Source: Pelargonium cotyledonis
Taxonomy: Eukaryota; Streptophyta; Magnoliopsida; Geraniales; Geraniaceae
Direction: 5' to 3'
Length of the DNA: 29,059 nucleotides
Assembly (NCBI GenBank): GCA_036897625.1
Contig: JAYMTA010000427.1
Location: forward strand, 1-29,059
In this document: in pieces, positions 10,022 to 24,829 of the stretch
Position numbering within the stretch: position 1 is the stretch's first letter
Layout of the letters: each line of letters opens with the position of its first letter
Notes under the pieces: model-generated
Database searches by the model: none
What the model was told of the DNA's origin: nothing
The model's input: only the letters and a program-made list of their open reading frames with translations
Made by a program: the position numbers and the translations under genes

Positions 10022-10885
10022 TGTACAACAATCAAAGTAACATAGATAATCACTAGACACACAAATATTGAAGACTCGGTAACAATCCAATTATCATTTA
10101 TCAATAATCAAAGCACTAGAACCATCCTCCACTCAACAATTTGAAGTTTATGTTCTATTGCACTACTCAACAGGTACAAACTGACATATCAACAAACAAA
10201 AATAAGCAAAATGTATTGACACTATTGGAAATTAATATATATATCTCTAAGCGAAGGCATGCATTTTGAGTATCCCCAAGCACAACCCTTATCTTTGGCA
10301 AATTAAAAGAGGACAAAAAAAATTGCCAACATACCACCACAGGAACTGAAATACATTGTTTTATGAATTCTGATTCTATGCAATAATAAATCATCAAACT
10401 TCTGCATCAACATATACTCAAAGCAAACTCATTTAGTTAAGTGCAGAACTGCCCACAGATTGGGGCTCATCAATACACAGTTTCAGAAAATACCTGACAA
10501 GAACAGCAAAATCATATGATTCAAATACACAAATTGCTTATTGTACAATGTCACTTCAACTTCTGAATTTCATCATATCCTCTTCAGAGAAAGAAAAAAA
10601 AAAGATAAACGAAAAGCATTGGAAGCTCACACGATAGATTATTGAAAAGAACACATTTTCCCCTCAGATTGACAAATCAGTAGCAGAAGGACCAAATTCT
10701 CATTTGTTAATCATAATTGTTTCTCCAAAATTTTCCCAAAAACCAAACGGACCGAAACAAATTAAAACCCAAAATTTCACGAAGAAAATGCATTTCAGAG
10801 GCAGATCGCGGTTGAAGCAAGCATAGATATGTGTATGAGAAAAATTAGAAGAGCGAAAGAAATTAAAAAATTGGGGAAAACTGAC
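10022..10885 (-). other. Probable 5' UTR intron of SKIP4
   Basis: Upstream of the SKIP4 ATG the minus strand has an acceptor TTGTACAG ending at 10021, 32 bp before the ATG. A donor-like CTAG|GTCAGT lies at 10886-10885, with a leader-like exon (about 10886-10990) beyond it. The sequence between is T-rich on the sense strand. This is an inference from splice consensus only; the open frame that begins at 10031 would be cut by this intron. Confidence 0.5.
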
Positions 10886-10989
10886 CTAGCAGTAGCAATC
10901 TGATTGGAATTTCGGAGGACAGAGAATGGCATCGGTGAAATCAGAAATGTGATGGTGTTGAAGCTTCACAATAACATTTGGTTTTGGGT

Positions 10990-11400
10990 TAAATTGGAGA
11001 AGAAGCAGCTACTAATCTAATATTGGCCCTGCTTTTAACTTTGATTAGAAATCTAATGTTTTTATTTTCTTCCGGTCTAAACTATAAGTTTTCTGATCAG
11101 CCCGACAAATTTGCGGTTAACACTTTTGAACCGTTCAAATATACTTAGATTAATTTTCATTTGATAATAAGTCATACTTAAAATTCATTTTTTTGTAAAT
11201 AAATGTATTGAGCAGGGATCGAACACTAGCGCTTTTTCTACTCAAACAATTTGTGTTGCAAACTACGCGTTATCCTTGAGTGAATATAATGGGTTTCCAT
11301 TTTCACAAATCTATTGGATAGCATGTTAATAATTTTTATTTATTTATGTGGAATCAACTTTTTATTGAATCTCTGTAAGGCCGGTTAACCGACTAGAAAG
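10990..11400. other. Divergent spacer: SKIP4 promoter side
   Basis: The promoter of the minus-strand SKIP4 gene should lie here. A GGCCAAT (CCAAT-type) element reads on the minus strand near 11022-11028. No gene or RNA is visible. A GGATCGAACACTAGCGC phrase near 11216 recalls the conserved ends of plant repeats but is too short to assign. Confidence 0.4.
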
Positions 11401-11403
11401 AAG

Positions 11404-11521
11404 GAATCCAACTATCTCTTCAGTTTTGAAAAATGATGAGCAGAAATATTGACTAAGGAAGTTGAATCCAACTATCTCTTCAGTTTTGAAAAATGATGAG
11501 CAGAAATTGACTAAGGAAGTT
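11404..11521. repeat. 60-bp tandem duplication
   Basis: Copies at 11404-11463 and 11464-11521 start GAATCCAACTATCTCTTCAG and end TTGACTAAGGAAGTT. They are identical except for a 2-bp deletion (AT) in the second copy. Non-coding, directly followed by a compound minisatellite. Confidence 0.9.
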
Positions 11522-11559
11522 GTGTGTGTGTGTGTGAGATAAAATTATTATTTTTTTCA

Positions 11560-11590
<31 letters not shown>

Positions 11591-11690
11591 AGTGTGAGAG
11601 ATAAAATTATTATTTTTTCAATATATATATATAGACTGTGTGTGTGAGATAAAATTATTTTTTTACAATTTATATATATACACAATAACA
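11520..11690. repeat. Compound TG/AT minisatellite, three copies
   Basis: A module made of (TG)n, then GAGATAAAATTATTATTTTT, then (TA)n occurs three times; the GAGATAAAATTATT core starts at 11536, 11598 and 11646. Spacing differs (62 and 48 bp) because the TG and AT runs vary in length. The structure points to repeated slippage or unequal exchange. Confidence 0.85.
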
Positions 11691-12590
11691 AGACGCAACA
11701 CATTACTTTATAGACCATAAAACGAAAAAATAATTCAAATTTTATAGTTCGTTTCTAATTAGATTAATAATATTTTTTTGCTATAAGTTTCTATGGATGA
11801 TCTTTTGTTATTGTGAGTTGTTTCATTATAGTTTTGGAGAACATGTGTCTAATTGGCCACACTTGCAAAAACTACATGCTAAATATTGAATAGTTATTTC
11901 ACATTTTTTATGCACAATATGTTTTCATTTCAAATAAAATGATGCAATTAGATGTTAGAAGTTAGTATCAACTAAAAGTCTTACTGAAAAACTAAAAATA
12001 TAAGAGATGTTAAAGTTAAAAGCCTAAAGCAAGTTTTTTTTTTATGTTTTGTTCTATACATATAGTGACCACTTATCTATATGAAACTCAAAAGAGTAAG
12101 AAAACACTATGTATTTCACAATAATGAAATTGGTGAAATAGTATAGAAACACTATAATCAAAATGTTGGAAATCCACAATATGAAGAAATTTGACAAACG
12201 TATCGATGATTGAATTATATAGAAATAATTTCCTTTCATGTTTAAGCTTCAAACAAAGGAGGCAAGAATGACATACAACAAAAGCAACTTGATAAATGAA
12301 AATCCATCATCTTACGCTATATTATTTAGCTAAGCAATCCACGGTATGATATTTGTTAACTGTGAATATACTAAATGTTTTTAAGGCTAAAATATAGCTT
12401 AAGAATGAAGAGATGATAACAAGAGTAATATTAATTTTATTAGACTTGATTTTATTTTATACATATATATTTTACTGTGAATTCGATTAGATTTATGTAA
12501 AATAGTTTATAATAAGTTATTAAAGTAAAAAATTACAAGATATAAAACTCACATCTCTAATTTAGATCAAACTAATAATAGTTGTATTAA
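11691..12590. other. AT-rich spacer, probable transposon interior
   Basis: No coding frame or RNA gene is visible. The minus-strand frame at 12054-12239 is low-complexity Ile/Tyr/Phe-rich and looks like chance. The right part may be the body of the Helitron-like element whose 3' end is at 12644. Confidence 0.4.
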
Positions 12591-12612
12591 AAATATTTTA
12601 TTTATTATAAGT

Positions 12613-12644
12613 TCTTGCTAACATCGCACGGGATGCAAACTAGT
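12613..12644 (+). mobile_element. Helitron-like 3' terminus
   Basis: The sequence CATCGCACGGGATGCAAACT, followed by AGT, resembles plant Helitron 3' ends: a short GC-rich hairpin (CATC / GATG around GCACGG) a few bases before a terminal CTAG, then the flanking T of an A|T target (CTAG at 12640-12643, T at 12644). The stem is short and imperfect compared with intact Helitrons, and no 5' TC terminus or replicase is seen, so this would be an old non-autonomous copy. Confidence 0.5.
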
Positions 12645-12701
12645 ATTTTTTTAAAATAAAAACTATAAAAAAAAATCATTTTTGAACATTTTCCACACAC
12701 T

Positions 12702-12719
12702 CAAAAAAAAAAAAAAAAA
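12702..12719 (+). repeat. Poly-A tract in the 5' leader
   Basis: A run of about 17 A interrupts the leader of the gene starting at 12787. It makes the in-frame upstream ATG at 12682 read as poly-Lys, which argues against that start. Confidence 0.8.
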
Positions 12720-12786
12720 CTACAATTGGGTAACCGCACAAAAATTGAAATTAAATACCCCTTATATGTACGGCAAAAAGAAGAAA

Positions 12787-15700
12787 ATGGATGCAACCAA
12801 GTTTTCAGACATGGAAGAACCCATGCCACCTCCAAGCTCCGCAGCCCCAAACCAAAACCCACCAACCATAACCCAAAATCTCCCGCCGCAACCACCTCCT
12901 TCCCTCACCAAGAAGAGACCCCTTGACACTAACGCTCTTCAAAATTGCAGGCTCTTCAAAATCAGAGCTGTTCTCAAAGATCTCCGTCCCCACTTCATTG
13001 AGGTACACTTCATAGATCAGACCCATTTGCAGTTTCGTTCGAAAACTACTTGTTTCTGAATATTTTTTATTAATTTTTTTCTGGGTTTTTTTTCTCTTGA
13101 TGCACAATGCATTGACGATTTTTTTATTTTGTTTAATTTTATTGGTAAAGCTGTCGTTTTTAAAGAACAATTGTTGCGATGTTATGTACTAAGCTATATG
13201 AATTCATTGTATGATCTACAGTTTGATCTTCTTTTGTAGTATTTAGTACCGATTGGCAAGTGAATTTTGTTATATAAAAAATCCCCATTTTCTTTCTTTC
13301 TTTCGGAATTGGTAATCTGTTGTTCAGGCTTCAGTATTTTGTTTTTTGCTTGTTTAAGTTCTGGGATTGTTTAATAGAGACTTTTCAGGAAAGGACTCCT
13401 GCAAAAACTTTAACCACCAAATATATAAATAATTGGAACACAAAAAGTGGTCTAATTCGCTACTAATCCAGTTTAGTTTTGGGTGTGCATTAAGTTGAAG
13501 GGACAGTGTTAAATTGTTTGAAGTGAATGAGGAATATCATGTACGTCATTTCTAGCTTCAGTTTATCGTTTTTGGTTTCTGGTGCAGTAGAAAGTGTGGC
13601 ATTGGTGTTTTAGTTATCTCTTCTCTTGTGCTCTAGTGTGATCATCATCGTGATCTTTGGAGGAATTTTTTGTCATGGTGGGAAATGTTTATTCTTCTTA
13701 TGACTGTCTTTGTATGGCCTCAATGGATTAGTTTTTTTTAACTTTTCTACGTGTTCCATCATGGCTTTGTTCTAACAAACTCAAATGGGTATGATGAACT
13801 TATCTGAGGGATAATATTTGTAATTCATGTATAATTAATTTACTGAAAACGGTTTCTATTGCCGAATCACTCTTTGGCTCTTGGACATGTGAGATGCCTG
13901 AATTTCTGATGACCTTGAGGTAGATGTCATTCATTTTGGTTGTGTATTTTTTTCACCATGTGTTTCTCATTTGATATCTATTTCTTAGATTGTTTTCAGA
14001 TTATGAAACCAATATTGGTCTTCTAGAATAAATATTGTATGATTTAAGAAAGAGGCAGATCATTGTAAGTTGTTTTCTGTGAATCTTCTATGTCAATGCA
14101 CATGGGCTGTTTGAAAATAAAAAGGTGAAGTTGGGGTGACTGCAATAGTTGTATCTTTGAGGGTCCTGAAAAAATAAACATGAATGTTTGTTCTATTCCA
14201 TTTCGAACTTGAGTTGTTTACCTAACAAAATATTCCAACTAGAGCAGACATGATTATTTATATTGAAGGAAATACTGAACGAATGTGGAATTCATTACAC
14301 TTCCTTGGCCTTTGAAACAACCGAGCATGTACTTTTGGTTAGGAGAAAGAATGTGTCCCTGGTTTAAGTCGTTTGTTCGATATAATTAAGCACTGGGTCT
14401 ATATCTGTTGTTTGTTGGATATTTGTTGCATACACTTGCCTGAATACCTGAAACAACACCACTAAACTAACACTAAAAGTAGATTAGTGTATAAACTCAC
14501 TAACACTAAATATCTAATGAAATTTTCAATTCAAGCTTGTAACATCGTCTTTATTTATGAAGTGCCTGAAGTTTTTCTTACTTTTTCTTCTCTTTTCATG
14601 AAGGTGCTCAGGGCCCCTGAGTTCAGAAGTTGCAAGGCAGCTCATGAAATTCAAGAACGTAAGTTTGTCAATATACATGTATAACTTTAGCATAGTTGAC
14701 TAAATAAATTTATATTATCTGCAAGTGATACATATAGCCAGTATGCATCTGTTGATGGAAATTCAACTATTGTGGTATTGGAGATATGAGCTATTGAGCT
14801 TCAAGCTGTTCTTATGTTAACCCACTAATTATGACTTAGCAAAAAGTGTGTTGGGGGAGGTGAGTGCATGGGGTCCTCGTCCCTAGTAATAAATTCTCAT
14901 CTACAGTTTTAGTGGAGAGAGATTTCAAGTTGCTTTTAAGTTTGGATGAAAGTGCCATGCCTGATAGAATGTAACCTTGAATATATACTATAACTATCAA
15001 AGTGATATTTTTTTTATATATATTTGGTTTAGCTCAGTCCTTGACCCAGAGGTTATTCATAGGATCTTCTGAAATTTGGGGGTTTGAGCTGATGATTTAA
15101 ATATGTTGGGTCAATCCTGTTGTATGCTGGGCACTGTAAGTTCCTCTGGAGCTCAGAACTTAAGTCAGTAAAGCATTTTGCTTGGACAGAGTGGAAGTTT
15201 TCTTATTTTGCTAGTGCATAGTGATGAATGAACTTCCACTCTCCATGCAGAGCCACTGAAGGAACCACTGACAAAACCATGTCTATGTTTTGAGTTTTCG
15301 GTTCCAAATCTTGTTGGAACAAATCATGGGTCTGATTCATTGTGGACAAAATCATGAGATTTGATAGATAGAGCAAATTATGAGACTATGGTAATCAATG
15401 AATGGTTTGTGTAATTCGTTTCTTACCGTGTGTACCTCCTAAACCCACCACGACTATGGGTTATTGTACTCGTTACTCAACTAATCAAGATAGTGAATAG
15501 ACATTCAGTATGTCGGGTATTTAGGCCTTGTGGCCGAATCAGTATCTTCTTGTGTTCACTCTTCCTTCGTGATCAGTCAATTGTTAGTTCTGCTAAGATA
15601 ATGAATGTATAATTTGTGTTGGTATATAGATGCACTTATGCAAATCTGTCTCCCATTTGCAGAGATGAAGCTTCTCATGGTTCTATACAAACAACTGACA

Positions 15701-15937
15701 GCAGAAGATGGACAAAAGACTCAACAGCAGTCACAGTTAGCGGAGCTAGCTTCAAAATCATCAGGAAATACCTCTGAGAAGCAGAGGCTAGCTGTAGATA
15801 GTCCGATTGAGGGGTCTTATATTGTTGGGGGATCAGCTTTCGGATGGAATTTCATCACCTATTCCAGTGATAGCCCCGTCTATTATGGCATAACAAAGGA
15901 ATCGTTTCGAGCTGCACAAGTGAAATTATGGGAGTGA
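12787..15937 (+). CDS. Plant protein of unknown function with basic helical core, three exons, 181 aa
   Basis: Exons are 12787-13002 (donor GAG|GTACAC), 14604-14658 (acceptor CATGAAG, donor GAAC|GTAAGT) and 15663-15937 (acceptor TTTGCAG, stop TGA). All junctions keep frame. Residues 12-40 are Pro-rich (PMPPPSS, PPQPPPS), followed by KKRPLD (42-47), a possible nuclear signal. Residues about 52-108, spanning all three exons, form a dense helical core: CRLFKIRAVLKDLRPHFIE, then VLRAPEFRSCKAAHEIQEQ, then MKLLMVLYKQLTAEDG. A Gln-rich linker follows (about 110-120), and the C-terminus is aromatic (GGSAFGWNFITYSS, PVYYGI, ending VKLWE). I do not recognise the family. The start at 12787 is chosen over an in-frame ATG at 12682 because the extra residues are translated from a poly-A tract. 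Introns are 1601 and 1004 bp. Confidence 0.8.
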
Positions 15938-16760
15938 AGAAAGCTGCTAGTATTGTTTCTCTTTGACATTGTTAGTTGAAAGGAAATATGCATTTCTCTT
16001 TGACTGTGTTCAATCTTAATCTCCTTTTGTTTTCAAGTAACAGTGATTCTTAATATAGCCTTGCCATTCAAGAAGTTGCATTTCCTTTTTTCTTCTGTTT
16101 CTGATTGAATTTTGGGAAGTTTAGAAAACGGAAGAACCTTGAGGTCACAGGTTTGCATGCTAAGACAGATGTGAGGGTACAAAAATGAATGATAAGAATG
16201 TTTTTTTAATAAGCAAACATGACAACATATGCTCGAACCTGAAACCTCAAGAGAAGAATGATACGAATTTGTACCCATTAATAAGCTGAGGAACAACAAA
16301 ATGAGGGATTGAACCAACAAAAGTTTGCATAAATAAAGCAAGATGAGCAGTATCTGTACACAAAATACAAGACTATATATGGCCTCCCATTTGCTTTCCG
16401 TTTCTTCAATTAAACTAAAATGGGAGGCAAAATTTTCAGTGATGCACAACAACTAATCAAACCGCACAAAGAATCAAAACGATTCTCAAATGCCTGCAGA
16501 AAAAAAAAAAAAAAAAAAAAAGTAAACCATACTACAACCCACTCATATCACGTCAAATATAGTCTTAAATATAGCTTCAACTCCATGCTAGGCTTCATAA
16601 TATTTATCAGAGCATAAAGAATCAGCTTTTGAGTGAAGCATTCACTCTGGTTGACTACACATTGAAATGTTGTGACCAGCACCGTGCGTTTACCTTCACA
16701 AATGGAACACCCCACAGAGAGTAGTGAAGTTGATTCAACAGATGAATAAAACATAGTTTG
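15938..16760. other. Intergenic region between convergent genes (3' UTRs)
   Basis: The region holds the 3' UTR of the 181-aa protein gene on the plus strand and of the BSK gene on the minus strand. The open frame at 16033-16452 (minus) is Leu/Cys/Ser-rich without a domain and is likely chance. A 22-A run at 16500-16521 would be a U tract in the BSK 3' UTR. No clear AATAAA fixes the ends. Confidence 0.55.
16500..16521. repeat. 22-nt poly-A run (poly-T on the BSK sense strand)
   Basis: Twenty-two uninterrupted A residues on the plus strand. The length is prone to slippage, so it may vary between individuals and in assembly. It could also mark the tail of an old retrotransposed sequence, but no source is visible upstream. 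Confidence 0.85.
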
Positions 16761-21211
<4,451 letters not shown>

Positions 21212-21891
21212 CAGAATATCACAAAATCAATGCTGAAACGGTATCTTCAATTCTGTGTGTTTTTAGAAGAAAAAAAACTAACATCAGCCCTCATCCAAAC
21301 CATATGGGTCCACTCAGAACAAATGATATCAGTTCAATAATGAACAGCTCCCACAAAATTCAGACTTCCCAATCCCCTAAATTGACAGAATATCTGCTTG
21401 AGAAGTAATTCAAATCCTGTACTCCAATTCACCAGGAACCACAACAACACACAGCACCTGTTGAGTGAAGTTGTTGGTAGTTCTCATTAACTAAACCACA
21501 GGTACAAAGCTGAATGATAATTGAACAGGTGGTTGGTTCTAGTTCTAAGTATTGCCAAAGTAAAATCTTGAATTCCTACTAAAATCATCACAACCCATTT
21601 AGAAAGAATAAGAAAAAAAAAACGAATTTGACAAAACTTGGAGCACAACAATCTACGTTGTTCTGACCAAAAAATGAATTTGATAACTGTATTGCTGCTG
21701 TAACTAACATACTAAACTAGCAGATTTAACCAGAATTCATATTTGGCACCTTCCAAAGCAAACATCATAACTAAACCCAACAACCCGCCGCACCAAACAA
21801 GTAATTAAAAGTTCAGCCATGGAAAGAAAATAGCAAATAGCAACATAAATTCCAGAATCCATATCAGATTTTCAACAAAAAAAGCACGTAC
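21212..21891 (-). other. Probable 5' UTR intron of BSK
   Basis: The minus strand has a donor TAAAG|GTACGTGC at 21892-21891. A candidate acceptor CGTTTCAG at 21233 lies about 21 bp before the ATG; CACACAG nearer 21260 is an alternative. The stretch has no coding content. Its placement just 5' of the myristoylation-type start suggests a leader intron, as in many plant kinase genes. Confidence 0.5.
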
Positions 21892-22372
21892 CTTTACCGC
21901 TTCTCTCTCTTCTCAGTGACACTCTTGAACTGCAAAAGCAGCTGAAGCCAGATGGCAAAGCCAAACACGCAGTAAAAATCTGCAACCGAATTGGACCAAA
22001 AGCTACACCACAACCTTTAAATCTTCTCCAAACGTAAAAGCCCAAATCCAAGGTCTCGCTATATTTAGTATCTACTAGTTTTCTCGATCAAATCAAACGC
22101 ATCTACCAGATCCAGATTTCGAGCCACCCCTCGATTCAATCACTTCCAAATCAAATCGACGAAGCTCGAAGATCTCAGAAGCTAAATACGCGCAACCCAA
22201 TTCGATCAAAGCAAGTGAATGCGTGAATCAAGAGCCCCCGAGAGAGAAAGATGAAGAAAAAAACGTGGGTATTGAGAAACTAAAAATAATCAAAAAAACC
22301 GATCTTTGGGTGAAAATCGGATCAAACCCAACACTCAAGATCTGCCCAAGAAACGAAGTGAAGAGTAAGGAG
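21892..22372 (-). other. Putative BSK 5' UTR exon
   Basis: On the minus strand this block is richer in GC and CT than its surroundings, with TTCATCTTTCTCTCTC-type pyrimidine tracts near 22240-22255. It runs from the likely start site (below the TATA-like element) to the donor at 21892. Open frames here on either strand have no domain. Confidence 0.4.
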
Positions 22373-22400
22373 ATCAGATCACTGAGAAATGGCAGTCTGG

Positions 22401-22410
22401 GTATATATGA
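22401..22410 (-). promoter_or_regulatory. Candidate TATA box of BSK
   Basis: TCATATATAC on the minus strand, about 30 bp upstream of the GC-richer leader block. This is the best TATA-like element between the BSK leader and the AT-rich spacer. Position is the only support. Confidence 0.4.
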
Positions 22411-24310
22411 ATCATTTTGCTCAATATTATTATATTTCATTCATGTCAATTATTACCGACATGTTACGAATTTTCTTCAAGGACTTGCATATTTTTCTTG
22501 CTATATTTTAAACAGATTTAATTTAATAATATTACTAATTAAAATTTGAGTTTTGTTTATTCTGATTTGATTTCTTTTTTTGTTTGCACTGCTAATAATT
22601 TTGGAGTTTTGCAGAGTTTTTTTTTTGTTTGTTTTATTTTTATCAGATGGAATTGAAAAAAAAATAATATATTTTGTGAGATAATATATTTATTTTTAAT
22701 TTTAATTAAAATTTCATGATTCTCATGGAATGGCCCATCACTCCCGCCGTAATCATTTCTGTTTGTGGACATTTCTAAGTACTCCCGCCGTAATCATCTC
22801 ATGGAGTACTTATTTGTAAGGAAAAGAATGAGTAATACGACACCGTTTACTTAAAATTAGGAGTTATCCACTTAAAGCCTATCCATTGGTTAGACTTAGA
22901 CACTTCCATTTTGTTTTTAGGGATAATATCATCTATCCATCTATTACTTTATTTTAACATCAAAATTATTACAACTAACAAAACAAAACTATAATTTTGT
23001 TTTCAAATCTTCAAATATGTATTGTCCAAAAAGAAGTTGTTGCAAATATAGAATATAAGGTGGTGCTAACCATAATTTATGGGCCAAAAATGTGACAAAG
23101 AATATGTAACAAAAAAATAGTCTTACATATTTTTTTGTGTTTTGAACTAATGTCCATTCTCTTAATTTTACAAAAATTAAAAAACAAATATTTTAATAGT
23201 TAACAATTTGAACTCATCGTTTATGCTAAGATATGTTGGATTAAACGGTTTAAACGTTTTAAATTTCTTTTGAAGTCTCATGTTCAAGTTTTTTTGTTGA
23301 TAGTATGAGATGAGTTTTGAGTTAAAAAAGAAGAGTAACTCCACATGTTGTTATTTTAACTAATAAAAATAACTCATAATTTATGTTAACATAATTGGAT
23401 CTGTTTAACAAGTTTTACATATTTATTTAACATAGACATGACACAAATATAATAACGTTCCTTCTCACTTTTGAGCATTTTTATTCATAATAAAAGATTT
23501 TGTTTATTATTATAAGTGTCACTCTACTTTTACCGCTAAGAGACTTATTTACGTGTCTCCTTTATAAGTCTAACTCGTTAAACCTAAATTTATTTTGTTG
23601 TCGAATAGTAAATATATCATAAAAACTCTTCAAACGATAATCCCTTCCGTCTTCTGATTCCTCCTCCAAACAAACATAGTACATAGTTTGAAATTCCTTT
23701 GAAGAAGTAACAACCATACACATAGTATTTGTATGATTCAATTCAAAATTAAGAATGACAAACAATGGATTTTGTCTATTCAAAAAGTCTTTCCAAGGTG
23801 TTGAAAAATATACCAAAACGTAATTGCTTGTTGTGATCCACTAAATTGTATCTGTCTGAATAAAATTTAATTGTTTTTTTTAAGAGGGTACATAAAAAAA
23901 AATGAAAATGTGGCCATGATTTTATATTACCACAGTCCTAAAAAATTGAGATATTTTATTATTGTGATGGGCCATGGTTGAGCATTAAGTGGCTTCACAA
24001 TATATATGCATTACAGTTGTTCCACCATTATTTCATGAATTTATTTATAAAGCATGACCACCACAAGTTCATTAATGAATTTATGGTCATCAGTACCACA
24101 ATTTGCGTTTCATTTGGGTTTGGCTCTATAGTCAAAAAGTGTTTGTGCTCTTAAATTCTACTTCTTTCTCAATTGTGCACATCATGCATTCAATGAAACT
24201 AGAAATTTTGTGTACCCCCTTAAATCAACAATGCATTAAACCATAATGTGTTAATTCTTCATCTTGTATTCAAAGTTTGTAGCAATTTGAACCCGAGCCC
24301 AAGACAACCA
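22411..24310. other. AT-rich intergenic spacer
   Basis: Divergent spacer between BSK and the 82-aa gene. I see no coding gene or RNA. The minus-strand frame at 23562-23816 (84 aa) has no recognisable domain and its context is low-complexity, so it is left out. The hairpin at 22777-22811 and the duplicated CTCCCGCCGTAATCAT motif are listed separately. Confidence 0.5.
22741..22811. repeat. Duplicated CTCCCGCCGTAATCAT motif with a perfect 9-bp hairpin
   Basis: CTCCCGCCGTAATCAT occurs at about 22741-22756 and again at about 22782-22797. The second copy is enclosed by AAGTACTCC (22777-22785) and GGAGTACTT (22803-22811), a perfect inverted repeat with a 17-base loop. It stands out as GC-rich within AT-rich DNA and may be the end of a small element. 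Confidence 0.65.
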
Positions 24311-24317
24311 TCGCCTT

Positions 24318-24702
24318 ACCCAACCAACTTTTCAGGTTGGGCAAATCAGCACATTTGAACGAATTTTGTGCTTACAAGTTGAAATGCGACCCGAGTTCCA
24401 CCAAACTCGAATAACTTTCAGGTCAGGTTCACAAACTTGACTCAAAATCAAATTTGTCAGCTCTAAGTTGAAGTTGATACGAGCCGAACTTGACCAAAAT
24501 CCAAGTACTTTTGGGCCGGGTTCAACGGCCCAAACCCGACCCAACCAACTTTCGGGTCAAGAAAATCCGCACAATTCAACGCATGTTGTGCTTACAAGTT
24601 AAAGTACGGCCCGAACCCGATCAAATCCGAAGTACTTTTGGGTTGGGTTCAATGGCCCAAACCCGACCCAAAGTTCAATTTGTCAGCTCTAAGTTGAAGT
24701 TG
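24318..24702. repeat. Imperfect tandem repeat, about 220-226 bp period, rich in AACCCGACCC
   Basis: Two diverged copies, about 24318-24480 and 24540-24702, share CAACCAACTTT at the start, TTGTGCTTACAAGTT in the middle (offset 220) and TTTGTCAGCTCTAAGTTGAA at the end (offset 226). Between and within them are GGCCCAAACCCGACCC-type phrases. The chance open frames here on both strands come from the low-complexity CCCGA/GGGTC content. It immediately precedes the promoter of the 82-aa gene. Confidence 0.75.
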
Positions 24703-24711
24703 GTTTTCCAT

Positions 24712-24796
24712 TGGGCTGGGCCGTTTCCAGGGCCTGTTGTAAACTTTCTAGGCCCATCCAATTGAAAATCGAAAGCCTACACATTGCTAGGGTTTA
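24712..24796 (+). promoter_or_regulatory. Core promoter with site II elements and a telo-box
   Basis: Upstream of the ATG at 24830 lie TGGGCT (24712-24717), TGGGCC (24717-24722), GGCCCA (24751-24756) and the telo-box AGGGTTTA (24789-24796). Site II motifs are bound by TCP factors, and the telo-box is bound by Pur-alpha/TRB-type proteins. Together they mark promoters of plant ribosomal-protein, nucleolar and cell-proliferation genes. The spacing (telo-box about 35 bp from the ATG) fits this class, and no TATA box is seen. Confidence 0.7.
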
Positions 24797-24829
24797 AGCG
24801 TCCCCATAACGAAGAAGATACAGAGAGAC

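Noticed and set aside
11190..11290. GGATCGAACAC phrase as a tRNA-like B box of a SINE
   Set aside because: No matching A box at the right spacing and no poly-A or oligo-T tail.
12682..12786. N-terminal extension of the 181-aa protein from an upstream ATG
   Set aside because: It would translate a poly-A tract into poly-Lys and has no conserved character; the ATG at 12787 is more natural.
23562..23816. 84-aa minus-strand frame (EEESEDGRDYRLKSFYD)
   Set aside because: No recognised family, no splice or promoter evidence, and it lies in AT-rich spacer; kept out of the annotation although a short gene fragment cannot be excluded.
24332..24765. Open frames on both strands with repeated RPDPTN/GPKV-like residues
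   Set aside because: They arise from the AACCCGACCC low-complexity tandem repeat and lie directly on the promoter of the 82-aa gene.
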